A stretch of 64,000 nt of DNA. Source: an uncultured Lachnospiraceae bacterium (GTDB lineage: Bacteria > Bacillota > Clostridia > Lachnospirales > Lachnospiraceae). Location: contig CAMUYA010000004.1 of the NCBI GenBank assembly GCA_947164865.1, positions 1 through 64,000 of the forward strand, read 5' to 3'. The notes beneath the pieces were generated by a model, which ran no database searches, was not told where the DNA came from, and saw nothing but the letters and a program-made list of their open reading frames with translations. The stretch's first letter is position 1, and each line of letters begins with the position of its first letter. Shown here piece after piece: positions 32,631 to 41,691 of this stretch. Made by a program: the position numbers and the translations under genes.

Positions 32631-32677
32631 TTGTCTTCCCCCTCGGGGGAAGGTGGCGCGAAGCGCCGGATGAGGGG
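32631..32677. repeat. double-hairpin intergenic repeat (REP-like)
   Basis: Two adjacent palindromes: cttccccc-tc-gggggaag (32635-32652) and ggcgc-gaa-gcgcc (32655-32667), then ggatgagggg. This is the form of a REP-like repeat seen between genes in many Clostridiales. It abuts the stop of the dehydrogenase. Confidence 0.65.
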
Positions 32678-33646
32678 TTATCCAATGATATTCCCATCAT
32701 TCTCCAGTATATGCACTATCGAATGTTCCACCATATCGGAGATGGCATTTTCGGTATAGAATGCCATATGCGGCAGCATCAGCACATTCGGAAGATCTTT
32801 TAAAATCGACATCTCCCGATGGGAAATATTTTTGTATTTATAGTCTCCGTAAAAGATACCCAGCTCGTTTTCAATAACATCAAGCGCGGCGGCCCCGACC
32901 TTTCCGGACTCTAATGCATCGAGAAATGCGGGTGTGTCGATGATGCTTCCACGCGCGGTGTTAATGATCACAACTCCGTCTTTCATCTTTTTCATTGAGT
33001 CTGCATTTACCATATGAAAGCTGCTTTCTGTCGCGGGAGTGTGGAATGTTATTACATCTGCCTCGGAAAAGAGTTCATCAACTGAAACATATTTTGCAAG
33101 AGAAGCCGCTTCGGGATTCTCATATGGATCATAGGCAAGTAGCTTACAGCCGAATCCGCTGAGATTTCGAAGTACATGAGTCCCGATCTTTCCTGTTCCG
33201 ACCACGCCCACGGTAAGATCCCTTATTTCTCTGCCTATATTACCGGGAAGCGAATAATCCATACCTTCGGCGCGCTTTATTATGGATTTCATTCTTCTCA
33301 AGGCCATGAGTATCAGCATCACAGTGTAGTCCGCAACGCTTCCGGTGGAGTACGTTACATTGCTTACCATCATTCCGTACTTTTTCGTGGCCTCAAGATC
33401 TATATGATCGTATCCTATCGTCCTGGTGGAAATGTGTTTGACGCCCGCTTCTTTCCATGCTTTTATGATCTCTTCCGTGGCGGGCTGGGTGATGATGGAG
33501 ACACCTTCACAGCCTTCTGCCAGCCGGGCGTTTTCTACAGTTTGAGCTTCCCTTATAGGAATGATCTCAACTCCGTATTGCTTCCCGAATTTGTCAAAAT
33601 AAAATGCTTCATCAAAATCACGATAATTATATGCTGCAATCTTCAT
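32678..33646 (-). CDS. D-2-hydroxyacid dehydrogenase (D-lactate dehydrogenase type)
   Basis: 322 residues. The NAD-binding motif GVVGTGKIGTHV (about 146-157) lies in the central Rossmann domain. The catalytic Arg is in NTARGS, Glu in DVIENELG, and His in MLPHMAFYTENAI (about 295). 'ISTRTIGYDHID' near residue 77 is typical of the LdhA/VanH branch. It reduces pyruvate or another 2-oxo acid to the D-hydroxy acid with NADH; D-lactate formation fits a fermenter. It is transcribed leftward, 52 bp after the Dabb gene. Confidence 0.88.
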   Translation of the reverse strand: MKIAAYNYRDFDEAFYFDKFGKQYGVEIIPIREAQTVENARLAEGCEGVSIITQPATEEIIKAWKEAGVKHISTRTIGYDHIDLEATKKYGMMVSNVTYSTGSVADYTVMLILMALRRMKSIIKRAEGMDYSLPGNIGREIRDLTVGVVGTGKIGTHVLRNLSGFGCKLLAYDPYENPEAASLAKYVSVDELFSEADVITFHTPATESSFHMVNADSMKKMKDGVVIINTARGSIIDTPAFLDALESGKVGAAALDVIENELGIFYGDYKYKNISHREMSILKDLPNVLMLPHMAFYTENAISDMVEHSIVHILENDGNIIG

Positions 33647-33698
33647 TTTACGATTCCTGCCGTATCTTTTTTACTTTTATGATCCTGTCCGATAAAAA

Positions 33699-34001
33699 CT
33701 ATGCTTCAAAATCAAGGCATGTGCGGGTTTTTGAAAAAGGCCTTACGATATTTTCCGCAACTGATACATGCTCGGGATGTACGGCGTAGCCCTTAAGAGC
33801 ATCTTCGTTTTCAAAAGACGAATCAAGCATAAGGTCGGCATTTGAACTGGGAAGTCCCTCGGTATGCACTTTGATCTCGATTATTCCGGGAACCTTTCCT
33901 TTGAGCCCCTCAAGTCCCTCTTTGATTCTTTTCTTTGCCGCAGCCTTTTCTTCCGCGCTGAGCTCATCTTTTAATGTCCATAAAATAATGTGTCTTACCA
34001 T
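33699..34001 (-). CDS. Dabb (stress-responsive A/B barrel) domain protein
   Basis: 100 residues, start MVRHIILWTLKDELSAEEKA, with the Dabb pattern of a dimeric ferredoxin-like barrel: GLKGKVPGIIEIKVHTE and DLMLDSSFENEDALKGYAVH. Members range from plant stress proteins to cyclases; most bacterial ones have no assigned reaction. It lies 12 bp after the MBL-hydrolase gene in the same leftward run. Confidence 0.85.
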   Translation of the reverse strand: MVRHIILWTLKDELSAEEKAAAKKRIKEGLEGLKGKVPGIIEIKVHTEGLPSSNADLMLDSSFENEDALKGYAVHPEHVSVAENIVRPFSKTRTCLDFEA

Positions 34002-34013
34002 GATTTAGTCTCC

Positions 34014-35351
34014 TTATCTTTGTGATATATACTCAGAGGTCTTTGAAACAACGTCTTTTATAGTGCGGCAGTCAGTATCAACAAAGCCGCTTTCAAGGGA
34101 ATGATTTCTGCCGGGGTAAGTGTGAAGCGTGATCCCTGCCTTAGCGGCCAGGGCTTTCACATCCTCATAGTTTGACCATGGGTCGGCGTTTCCTATAAAA
34201 GCAACGGCGTCCTTTGTTCCAAAACCAAAGGTGGCTTCCACCGGAGTGTACCATATCTGCTTTGCTCCGATCTTGTGGTTCATAACATATATGGCAGATA
34301 CTACGGTTCCCATGCTTTTCCCGATAAATAAAATGTCATCATATTTGGAAAAATCCGTGTCGGAGAGCTGTTCTTCCGCCTGGGCATAGGCTATCTCTGC
34401 GGCCTTTTTGCCGGCCGCGGCATCTCCCATTATTCCGGAAGGGATATTCTGATAGGAGATATTCATGATATCATACCCTTTTGATCTTACAAGCTTTGAA
34501 GCGTAGTACAAAAGCGGCTTATCCTGATTATAACCCACTCCGGGAAATATCACAGCAAGCTTTTGGTGCCTGGGAGTATAGCAGACCACGCTGTCCTCCT
34601 GAGAGTATTTCTTTCCCGGAACCAGGCTGAATTTGTGCTGCCTGCCCACTCCGTCAAACCAGTTGTATATCTCATCATCATCGGTTTTTCCTTCTGCGAT
34701 CTCCGCGCAGGCCTGTCGCATGCACCTCATAAGGGAGATATCATCAAAATCCCTTGCATGTCCGTGGAGAATCAGATCCGCCTTATCTTCGAGGAACATA
34801 ACCTTGTCCAGAGCCTTTACAAAATCTGACATCTCGGGGCATCCGTCAAGCTGCATCCATAGATGATGATTGATGGAATCACCTGCAAAGAGTATACGGT
34901 CTTCTTTGAGAAGCAGAAGTATTCCGCCGGGAGTATGGCCCGGAAGATCATACACCTCGAGTGTCTTTCCACCGAGATCTATAACATCGCCACCCTTGAT
35001 CTCTTTGAAGGGAGGCATAAAACGCCCCGCCTTTTGGCAGCATTTTTGAAATTCGGGGTCATTAACGAACATCTCCGCCAGCGGGATATCCCGAGGGTTG
35101 ATGTACGCTTCGTCAAAATAGACATTTCCGTAAATGTGATCCGGATGACCGTGCGTATTTATAACAAATACCGGCTTGTCCGTCAGCTTTCTGACAGCTT
35201 CTCCGAGATCGTTATTGCCATTCATTGTATCGATGACACAGGCCTTGTCTTTGCCGATAACAAGATAACCCGAAACCTCATGCCCTTCATCGAGAAGGTA
35301 TATATCAGGTCTTAATTCCTTTATGTATAACTCAATCTTTTCCTCTTCCAT
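34014..35351 (-). CDS. metallo-beta-lactamase-fold hydrolase fused to an alpha/beta hydrolase
   Basis: 445 residues in two parts. Residues 1-235 are an MBL fold: THGHPDHIYGN (HxHxDH), DLPGHTPGG, FAGDS and LILHGHARD supply the metal ligands. Residues about 255-445 form an alpha/beta hydrolase-like domain with nucleophile-type motif GKSMGTV, Asp in FIGNADPWSN and His in YPGRNHSLE. Each domain looks catalytically complete. The fusion suggests sequential hydrolysis of one substrate, for example a (thio)ester or lactone; that is inference. It heads a leftward run with Dabb and D-2-hydroxyacid dehydrogenase. Confidence 0.82.
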   Translation of the reverse strand: MEEEKIELYIKELRPDIYLLDEGHEVSGYLVIGKDKACVIDTMNGNNDLGEAVRKLTDKPVFVINTHGHPDHIYGNVYFDEAYINPRDIPLAEMFVNDPEFQKCCQKAGRFMPPFKEIKGGDVIDLGGKTLEVYDLPGHTPGGILLLLKEDRILFAGDSINHHLWMQLDGCPEMSDFVKALDKVMFLEDKADLILHGHARDFDDISLMRCMRQACAEIAEGKTDDDEIYNWFDGVGRQHKFSLVPGKKYSQEDSVVCYTPRHQKLAVIFPGVGYNQDKPLLYYASKLVRSKGYDIMNISYQNIPSGIMGDAAAGKKAAEIAYAQAEEQLSDTDFSKYDDILFIGKSMGTVVSAIYVMNHKIGAKQIWYTPVEATFGFGTKDAVAFIGNADPWSNYEDVKALAAKAGITLHTYPGRNHSLESGFVDTDCRTIKDVVSKTSEYISQR

Positions 35352-35360
35352 TTTGTCTCC

Positions 35361-35948
35361 TTATTCATTCTGCTGTAGATTGTTTACAACTTCTGAGACT
35401 TCAAAGCTCATAAGCCTGCACTTTGCAAGCCCTGCCGCCCAGAAGTCCTTTTTCGGCAGTTTTTTTATCTGCATGATCATGCTGGAATTCATGGCTCCAT
35501 GCCCGACGATCAAAACGTCTTTTCCTTCATGCATGAGAGGAACGATCTTTTCTTTCAAAAAGCTTCCGGTCCGCCTGCAGAGTTCTTCGATGCTCTCGGC
35601 CTCACCAGGCGGAGTTACGTATTTTTCGGGATTGCTGAAAAGAGGGAATATCTCACTGCTTTCATTTGTCATATAATCCATGGTGCCTTCGCATACTCCG
35701 AAGGACATTTCCCGGAGCCTCTCATCGCATATCATGGGAATGCCGCGGTCACCGGCAACGATCTGAGCTGTCTGCGCCGCACGCTTAAGAGGGGAATAAA
35801 AGCAGATATCAAAATGCACATCCGCATATTCATCATGGGCTTTTTGGGCCATTTCGATCCCCTCGTCATTAAGAGGGATGTCGGTCCTGCCCTGGAGCCT
35901 GTGAATGGCATTCCAGTCGGTCATGCCGTGTCTCATTATATATAACAT
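35361..35948 (-). CDS. histidine phosphatase (phosphoglycerate mutase-like)
   Basis: 195 residues from MLYIMRHGMTDWN at 35948, where a ggaag/aagga site lies upstream; the open frame is 20 codons longer without one. The RHG motif near residue 6 holds the phospho-His. LQGRTDIPLNDEG, YSPLKRAAQTA and VGHGAMN complete the active site. It is a broad phosphatase family (GpmB/CobC-like); the substrate is unknown. Confidence 0.88.
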   Translation of the reverse strand: MLYIMRHGMTDWNAIHRLQGRTDIPLNDEGIEMAQKAHDEYADVHFDICFYSPLKRAAQTAQIVAGDRGIPMICDERLREMSFGVCEGTMDYMTNESSEIFPLFSNPEKYVTPPGEAESIEELCRRTGSFLKEKIVPLMHEGKDVLIVGHGAMNSSMIMQIKKLPKKDFWAAGLAKCRLMSFEVSEVVNNLQQNE

Positions 35949-36036
35949 CAGAGTTTCCTTCTTCCGGAAAAAGTGTGATCGACTAAAGACAGTCAGACCA
36001 TGTATCATTATATATTAAAAAACGGAAAAAATCATC

Positions 36037-36065
36037 TTGCGGAAAACGTTTTCCCGTTATATACT
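36037..36065 (+). promoter_or_regulatory. promoter with LacI-type palindromic operator
   Basis: TTGCGG (36037-36042), 17-bp spacer, TATACT (36060-36065). The perfect 14-bp palindrome ggaaaacgttttcc (36041-36054), with the central CG of LacI/CcpA-family operators, covers the -35 end and spacer. A repressor bound here would block the polymerase. Confidence 0.75.
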
Positions 36066-36184
36066 TGTGATACAGGTTGTTTTAAAGAAAAAAATCGGGT
36101 TATGCAGCGAAGAAATCCGTTGTATCAGGCGAGTCATGATTGCATAGACAAGCAATCTGATTCGGGAACAGGGAGGAGTCCTAT

Positions 36185-38467
36185 ATGATAGAATTCGGTA
36201 AAATCCTTAACTGGACAATGACTGACAACGTTTTGTCGGTGGAATTTGAAAAAAACAATATGACAATATCCGTTCTTACGGATGAGATCATCAACGTTTT
36301 TGTGCCGCTTTGGGCTAAGGAGCATTATTCCAAAGCTGTTGAGGAGAGTGATCTCGAAAGAGTCTTGCAAAAAGGCAGAAGCGCCAATGCGGTCTTTAAC
36401 AGTGAGAAGTCCTGTATTGAGCTTTCGACCGCTAAGATAAAAGCCGTGATCTGCGACGGGGGATATGTGGATTTTTATGACCTTTCCGGGAAGGAGATAT
36501 CCAAAGCCTACAGGGGTGAAAGAGTTTCCAGAAGGACCATCGGCAAATTCGATATGGAACTTCTGGCTGCCGAAGGGCATGACATAACGGGATTATTGAA
36601 CATAAAAAGGCCGGTGGAGGATGTCCGCGTGGTGGACAGTGATGAACCCATATACGGACTGGGCGATAAAAGCGGCTTTTTGAATAAGAGAAGCTATGAG
36701 TATGAAAACTGGAATACCGACGATCCGTCGGCACATACCGAGCAGTTCCGGTCTCTTTATAAGTCCATTCCCTTTGTTATATGCAAAAAGCCGGAATACA
36801 CGTACGGATTGTTTTATGACAACACTTTCCACAGCTATTTTGACCTGGCCAAAGAGAATGCTTCATATATGGCCTACAGCGCGGATGACGGAAATCTTGA
36901 TCTGTATTTTATAGGTGGGGGCAGCATGCCTGCGGTAGTCGGCAATTATACTCTGCTTACGGGGCGCGCCCCGCTACCGCAGCTCTGGACTCTGGGATAC
37001 CATCAGTGCAGATGGGGGTATTCAAATGCGAAGGATATAAGTGAAGTTGCGGAGAAGTTCAGGGAACTTGATATACCCTGCGAATCTGTCCAGTATGATA
37101 TCGATTATATGGACGGATACCGCGTGTTTACATGGAATGAAAAGGATTACGGGCCCGCGGGAGAGCTCTTTTCCAAGCTCCGCTTAAAAGGGTTCAAACC
37201 CGTAGTGATAATAGATCCCGGAACAAAACGCGAAAAGGGATATTTTATGTATGAGGAAGGAACCAAAAACGGTTACTTTTTCAGAAATACGGACGATACG
37301 GAAGACTATGTGAATGCGGTCTGGCCGGGGGATGCCAATTATCCCGATTTTGGTAGAAAAGCTGTCAGAGACTGGTGGGGAGAGCATGTAAATTCGCTTA
37401 CCGACATGGGAGTCATGGGAATATGGAATGACATGAATGAGCCCGCAAGTTTTAAGGGCCCGCTTCCGGAGGACGTGATCGGTTACGATGAAGACCGGAA
37501 GACCACACACAGGGAACTTCATAATGTCTACGGCCACTATATGTCGAAGGCAACATATGATGCAATGAAAGAGCACACAGGAAAAAGGCCTCTTGTTATT
37601 ACCAGGGCTTGCTACAGCGGTTCACAGAAATACTCCGCAGTATGGACCGGCGATAATCAGAGTATCTGGGCGCATCTGCAGATGATGATCCCACAGCTCT
37701 GCAGCCTCGGAATGTGCGGCTTTCCCATCGCCGGAGTGGATATCGGCGGATTCGGGGGAGATACCACGCCGGAGCTTTTGTGCCGGTGGATAGAGGCAGC
37801 AGCATTCTCCACGTTTTTCAGAAACCATTCGGCAAACGGATGCATCCGGCAGGAGCCCTGGCAGTTCGGCAGTGAGGTGGTGGATATATACAGAAAATTC
37901 GTTAAGCTTCATTACCGCTTCCTGCCATATATCTATGACCTTATGCATGAGGAACAGGAGAACGGCCTTCCGGTTATGAGACCGCTGGTTATGCATTATG
38001 AGGATGATAAGGTAACGCATAATATCAACGATGAATATCTTGTCGGAGAAAAGCTTCTGGTCGCGCCTGTTGTCAACCAGGGTGAGGATGTCAGAAAAGT
38101 ATATCTGCCCGAGGGAACATGGTACAGTTTCTGGACCGGAGAAAAACATGAAGGAAGAAGGTATTTTCTTGAGCAGGCACCGACAGACCACCTTCCGATA
38201 TACATAAAGGCCGGCAGCGTTATCCCTGTTTATGAAGAGATGCAGTATGTCGGAGAAAAAACAATTGATAAGCTGACACTGATAACAACGCCCGAAGGAG
38301 GAAGCGCCGTTCATTATCAGGACGGGGGAGAGGATTTCTCCTATCTCGAAGGAAATTATAACCTGTACAGATTTGAGGTAAATAAGGATAAAAATCTCTC
38401 GGCGGAAATGCTTAACGAAGCAAAGACTGTTAAGCAATATGAAAAAATAAGAGTCGTATCGGTATAG
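36185..38467 (+). CDS. glycoside hydrolase family 31 alpha-glucosidase-like enzyme
   Basis: 760 residues, cytoplasmic (no signal peptide). An N-terminal beta domain with galactose-mutarotase-like strands is followed by the GH31 barrel. The nucleophile Asp416 is in GIWNDMNEPASF and the acid/base Asp490 is in WTGDNQS; the barrel entry ...WTLGYHQCRWGYSN is typical. C-terminal beta domains end with VHYQDGGEDFSYLEGNY. It would release glucose (or xylose) from alpha-linked oligosaccharides taken up by the cell. Its promoter carries a palindromic operator (36041-36054), and a terminator follows, so it is a single-gene regulated unit. Confidence 0.92.
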   Translation: MIEFGKILNWTMTDNVLSVEFEKNNMTISVLTDEIINVFVPLWAKEHYSKAVEESDLERVLQKGRSANAVFNSEKSCIELSTAKIKAVICDGGYVDFYDLSGKEISKAYRGERVSRRTIGKFDMELLAAEGHDITGLLNIKRPVEDVRVVDSDEPIYGLGDKSGFLNKRSYEYENWNTDDPSAHTEQFRSLYKSIPFVICKKPEYTYGLFYDNTFHSYFDLAKENASYMAYSADDGNLDLYFIGGGSMPAVVGNYTLLTGRAPLPQLWTLGYHQCRWGYSNAKDISEVAEKFRELDIPCESVQYDIDYMDGYRVFTWNEKDYGPAGELFSKLRLKGFKPVVIIDPGTKREKGYFMYEEGTKNGYFFRNTDDTEDYVNAVWPGDANYPDFGRKAVRDWWGEHVNSLTDMGVMGIWNDMNEPASFKGPLPEDVIGYDEDRKTTHRELHNVYGHYMSKATYDAMKEHTGKRPLVITRACYSGSQKYSAVWTGDNQSIWAHLQMMIPQLCSLGMCGFPIAGVDIGGFGGDTTPELLCRWIEAAAFSTFFRNHSANGCIRQEPWQFGSEVVDIYRKFVKLHYRFLPYIYDLMHEEQENGLPVMRPLVMHYEDDKVTHNINDEYLVGEKLLVAPVVNQGEDVRKVYLPEGTWYSFWTGEKHEGRRYFLEQAPTDHLPIYIKAGSVIPVYEEMQYVGEKTIDKLTLITTPEGGSAVHYQDGGEDFSYLEGNYNLYRFEVNKDKNLSAEMLNEAKTVKQYEKIRVVSV

Positions 38468-38479
38468 TATTTTCAAAGA

Positions 38480-38513
38480 CTGCTGTCACAGTTTGTGGCA
38501 GCAGCTGTTTTTT
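38480..38513 (+). terminator. Rho-independent terminator
   Basis: ctgctgtcac / gtggcagcag stem (38480-38489, 38495-38504; one G-U) followed by ctgtttttt. Confidence 0.85.
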
Positions 38514-38608
38514 CACTATATATTGTAGTTTCGGGGAAGCCCTGTTTTTGGTATGATAATAATTGAAGCGCTATACACTTTCGGCATCTGACAAAGGAGG
38601 TCTCTGAC

Positions 38609-39808
38609 ATGTTTTCCAAAGTAGTACATACAGATGAAATTGATGACCTTAATGAAGCTGCGCAGGAGATATTTGAACAGACCGCGGATTTTAAATTCGC
38701 AAAGAACAGTCTGGCTATAGTAATGTGTGAGGATGAAACGGATTATCCGGAGCTTTATTCCATTCTGCACGATAAGTGGAATATCGAATTTATCGGGTGT
38801 ACAGCCATGGCCACTCTGCAGGGAAATTTAGGCTATTGCGGAACCGGAATATCGGTAATGCTTCTTTCTGCCGATGACTGCACTTTTTCTGCAGGAATTA
38901 CAGATACTCTCACAACCGATAACTACAAAGAGGAAATAGCAAAAACATACCATAAAGCGGCGGGTAAGCTTTCCGAAAAAGAGAAAATGATAATCTCTTA
39001 CAGTGTTATAGTGACCAGCGAGTCAAATGTTCCCGGAGATGAGATAGTCGGGACTATCGATGAGGCTTCAGGGCATACTCCTATTTTCGGAGGGCTTGCA
39101 TCCGACGGGTTTAATTTTACCGAGAGCAGGGTGTTTTACAATGACCGCGTTGAAAAAAGCGGTGTTGTCATGGTCCTCATTTCCGGAAATATCAAACCTG
39201 TATGGGTCACAATGAATTCCATAGAAAGCAGATCCATTTACAAATTTGAGATCACGGAGTCGGAAGGAAACCAGATCTTCAAACTCGGAAGCAGCACATT
39301 CATGGATGCTTTGAGGAAAGCACAGTTTGTGGTAGACAAAACCGACGTATTCGGAGATTACATTATTTCTCCTTTTGTTCTTACGATAAGAATGCCTAAC
39401 GGCGACGAAGTGGAAGTGGCAAGAAATATTTCTGTTCTTGACCACGAAAAGCAGAGCGGGATTTTCCTCGGCGGTATGCCGCAGGGAGCTTATGTCGGAA
39501 TCGGGACGCTGAACAGGGATGATGTTCAGAATTCTGTCGAAAAAGCGTTAAGCGAGCTGATGAACAAAGTTCTTAAAGAGACCGGATATGAGTACAGGAC
39601 ATTTATCTGTACCACCTGCGTTGCGAGATTTCTTGCTCTGGCAAGCAATCTTAAAGCGGAAGGCAATCTGTGTATGAAATATATCCCCAAGGATTCATCC
39701 CTTCTCGGAATGTATTCATACGGCGAATTCTGTCCCATAAAGGTAAGTGAGTCCGGTGAAGATTACAATCTGTTCCACAACATGACATTTACTACAGTGG
39801 CGTTTTAG
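38609..39808 (+). CDS. FIST-domain sensory protein
   Basis: 399 residues, soluble. FIST_N (about 30-200: [40 protein letters not shown]) and FIST_C (about 220-385: [34 protein letters not shown]) are both complete. FIST proteins are thought to bind small ligands, possibly amino acids, and lie near chemotaxis or kinase genes. Here a hybrid histidine kinase follows 11 bp later, so the pair probably forms one signalling unit. Aaggaggt lies 9 bp before the ATG. Confidence 0.9.
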   Translation: MFSKVVHTDEIDDLNEAAQEIFEQTADFKFAKNSLAIVMCEDETDYPELYSILHDKWNIEFIGCTAMATLQGNLGYCGTGISVMLLSADDCTFSAGITDTLTTDNYKEEIAKTYHKAAGKLSEKEKMIISYSVIVTSESNVPGDEIVGTIDEASGHTPIFGGLASDGFNFTESRVFYNDRVEKSGVVMVLISGNIKPVWVTMNSIESRSIYKFEITESEGNQIFKLGSSTFMDALRKAQFVVDKTDVFGDYIISPFVLTIRMPNGDEVEVARNISVLDHEKQSGIFLGGMPQGAYVGIGTLNRDDVQNSVEKALSELMNKVLKETGYEYRTFICTTCVARFLALASNLKAEGNLCMKYIPKDSSLLGMYSYGEFCPIKVSESGEDYNLFHNMTFTTVAF

Positions 39809-39819
39809 GAGAACCGGAA

Positions 39820-41568
39820 TTGGAAGAGCACAACAACCTCCCGGAAAATGAAAGAGAAGAACTTGAGCTCCTTCGCCTTGAGAATAAGAAACTCAGGCGG
39901 GAAGTAAAGCGCGTATCCAAGGATAACGAGATCCTTCGTGTCGCAAATGAGCAGGCAGCCAACACGCAAGCATACATTCAGAAAGAAAGTATGCGCCGTA
40001 TCTTTTACATAAAGCAGCTTATGGCGAGCGCCCCCAATCTCTTGATTTTGACGGATGACAAACTGCAGACTGTAATGGTGTCGGATATATATTACAGGGT
40101 CGGTGTATTAAGCAGGGAAAAAATAGAAGGCGGGGCATATCTTGGAGACGCCTTTGAAGGTATGTTTTCCCCCGATCAGCTTGAGGAAATCCTTGATAAA
40201 TGCAATAAAGCATTAAAAGGCAATTCTATTGCGCCTTATCTCATAACAACGGGCGCCAAGGGATTGATAATGGATTTCCAGATCAATATCCACACAATGA
40301 TGCAGGATAAAAGGGTTGTCGGGCTGAATATCCTTTTTGTGAACATGACGGATATGGTAGTTGCAAAAAAACAGGCCGAGGCTGCCGACAGAGCCAAGAG
40401 TTATTTCCTGGCAAATATGTCGCATGAGATCAGGACTCCGATAAACGCGATTCTCGGAATGAATGAGATGATTCTGAGAGATGCGCAGGATGACGGATCC
40501 GACATCATTTCCTACGCCAAAGACATAGAAAGTGCCGGACACACTCTCCTTGCACTGATAAATGAGATACTCGATTTTTCAAAGATCGAGGAAGGCAAGA
40601 TGGAGATCGCACCCACACAGTATGAAGCGGGTTCTTTGATCAACGATCTTGTAAACATGGTTCAGGGAAGGGCTGAAAAAAAGGGACTTGAATTTATCAC
40701 AGAGATAGATGAAAACCTGCCGCACCTTCTGTTTGGCGATGATATAAGAATAAAGCAGTGCACGCTGAATCTTCTCACAAACGCGATCAAATATACCGAA
40801 AAAGGAAGCGTGAAATTCTCCATGGGATTTGAAAAGACGGGAGAATCGCAGATCCTTTTGAAGATCTGCGTGGAAGATACCGGTATCGGAATGAAAAAGG
40901 AAGATATAGATGTGCTGTTTTCACCTTTTAAACGTATCGAGGTACAGAGGAACCGCGCTATAGAGGGGACAGGACTGGGAATGAGCATAACAAACCAGCT
41001 GCTTGCACTTATGGGCTGCAGTCTCGAGGTGGAAAGTACTTACGGAAAGGGATCGGCTTTTTCGTTTGCTGTCAGACAGAGCGTTGTGGGATGGGGACCC
41101 GTCGGAAAGGTCCGCGGTAAATTCGGAGCGGACACCGGTAAGAAAGAGACATACAAAGAACTCTTCCATGCTCCGACAGCAGAAGTGCTCATCGTCGACG
41201 ATATACCGATGAATCTAAATGTTATAAAAAGGCTTCTTGAAAAGACACTGGTGCAGGTTGATACCGCCGATTCGGGTTTTGAGGCGATAAATATGGCTGC
41301 AAAGAAAAAGTATGACATAATATTCATCGATCACATGATGCCGAAGATGGACGGGATCGAAACGCTTGAGAAGCTTAAGGAACTTCCCGGATCAACGGAT
41401 ACGACTTATGTTGCGCTGACCGCGAATGCGATATCCGGAGCCCGTGAGGCATATATGGAGGCGGGATTTTCGGATTATCTCTCAAAACCGGTTGAGAGTA
41501 AGCTTCTGGAGAAGATGTTGCTGGGTTATCTTCCGGATGAGAAAGTAGAGGAAGTCTTCTGGAGATAA
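39820..41568 (+). CDS. hybrid histidine kinase with receiver domain, soluble
   Basis: 582 residues from a TTG with aggaga upstream. Residues 1-60 form a coiled coil and 65-185 a PAS-like segment ([20 protein letters not shown]). HisKA has phospho-His202 in [14 protein letters not shown]. HATPase has N-box [10 protein letters not shown] and G-boxes DTGIGM and [10 protein letters not shown]-terminal receiver (about 455-575) has Asp in [13 protein letters not shown] and Lys in YLSKPVES. No membrane segment is seen, so the signal is cytoplasmic and most likely comes from the FIST protein encoded just upstream. No separate response regulator or output gene is adjacent. Confidence 0.9.
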   Translation: MEEHNNLPENEREELELLRLENKKLRREVKRVSKDNEILRVANEQAANTQAYIQKESMRRIFYIKQLMASAPNLLILTDDKLQTVMVSDIYYRVGVLSREKIEGGAYLGDAFEGMFSPDQLEEILDKCNKALKGNSIAPYLITTGAKGLIMDFQINIHTMMQDKRVVGLNILFVNMTDMVVAKKQAEAADRAKSYFLANMSHEIRTPINAILGMNEMILRDAQDDGSDIISYAKDIESAGHTLLALINEILDFSKIEEGKMEIAPTQYEAGSLINDLVNMVQGRAEKKGLEFITEIDENLPHLLFGDDIRIKQCTLNLLTNAIKYTEKGSVKFSMGFEKTGESQILLKICVEDTGIGMKKEDIDVLFSPFKRIEVQRNRAIEGTGLGMSITNQLLALMGCSLEVESTYGKGSAFSFAVRQSVVGWGPVGKVRGKFGADTGKKETYKELFHAPTAEVLIVDDIPMNLNVIKRLLEKTLVQVDTADSGFEAINMAAKKKYDIIFIDHMMPKMDGIETLEKLKELPGSTDTTYVALTANAISGAREAYMEAGFSDYLSKPVESKLLEKMLLGYLPDEKVEEVFWR

Positions 41569-41606
41569 GGCTTTCAGGCCTGCTGACATGCGAGATCAAT
41601 AAATTA

Positions 41607-41635
41607 TTCCCAACCGGCAAAAAAAGTGGTAGAAT
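41607..41635 (+). promoter_or_regulatory. putative promoter of the SPFH gene
   Basis: TTCCCA (41607-41612), 17-bp spacer, TAGAAT (41630-41635), 57 bp before the start. Confidence 0.5.
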
Positions 41636-41691
41636 GTTAAAAGGTACAAATTGAGACATAAAACGCCTCATAACAGAAAGGAGTATTTCAA

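Noticed and set aside
37622..38476. 284-codon minus-strand frame inside the GH31 gene
   Set aside because: Shadow of a well-supported glycosidase; no ribosome-binding site or conserved pattern.
39331..39345. A gtagacaaa match inside the FIST gene as an integrase arm site
   Set aside because: A single copy without a 12-bp partner, inside conserved coding sequence; chance match.
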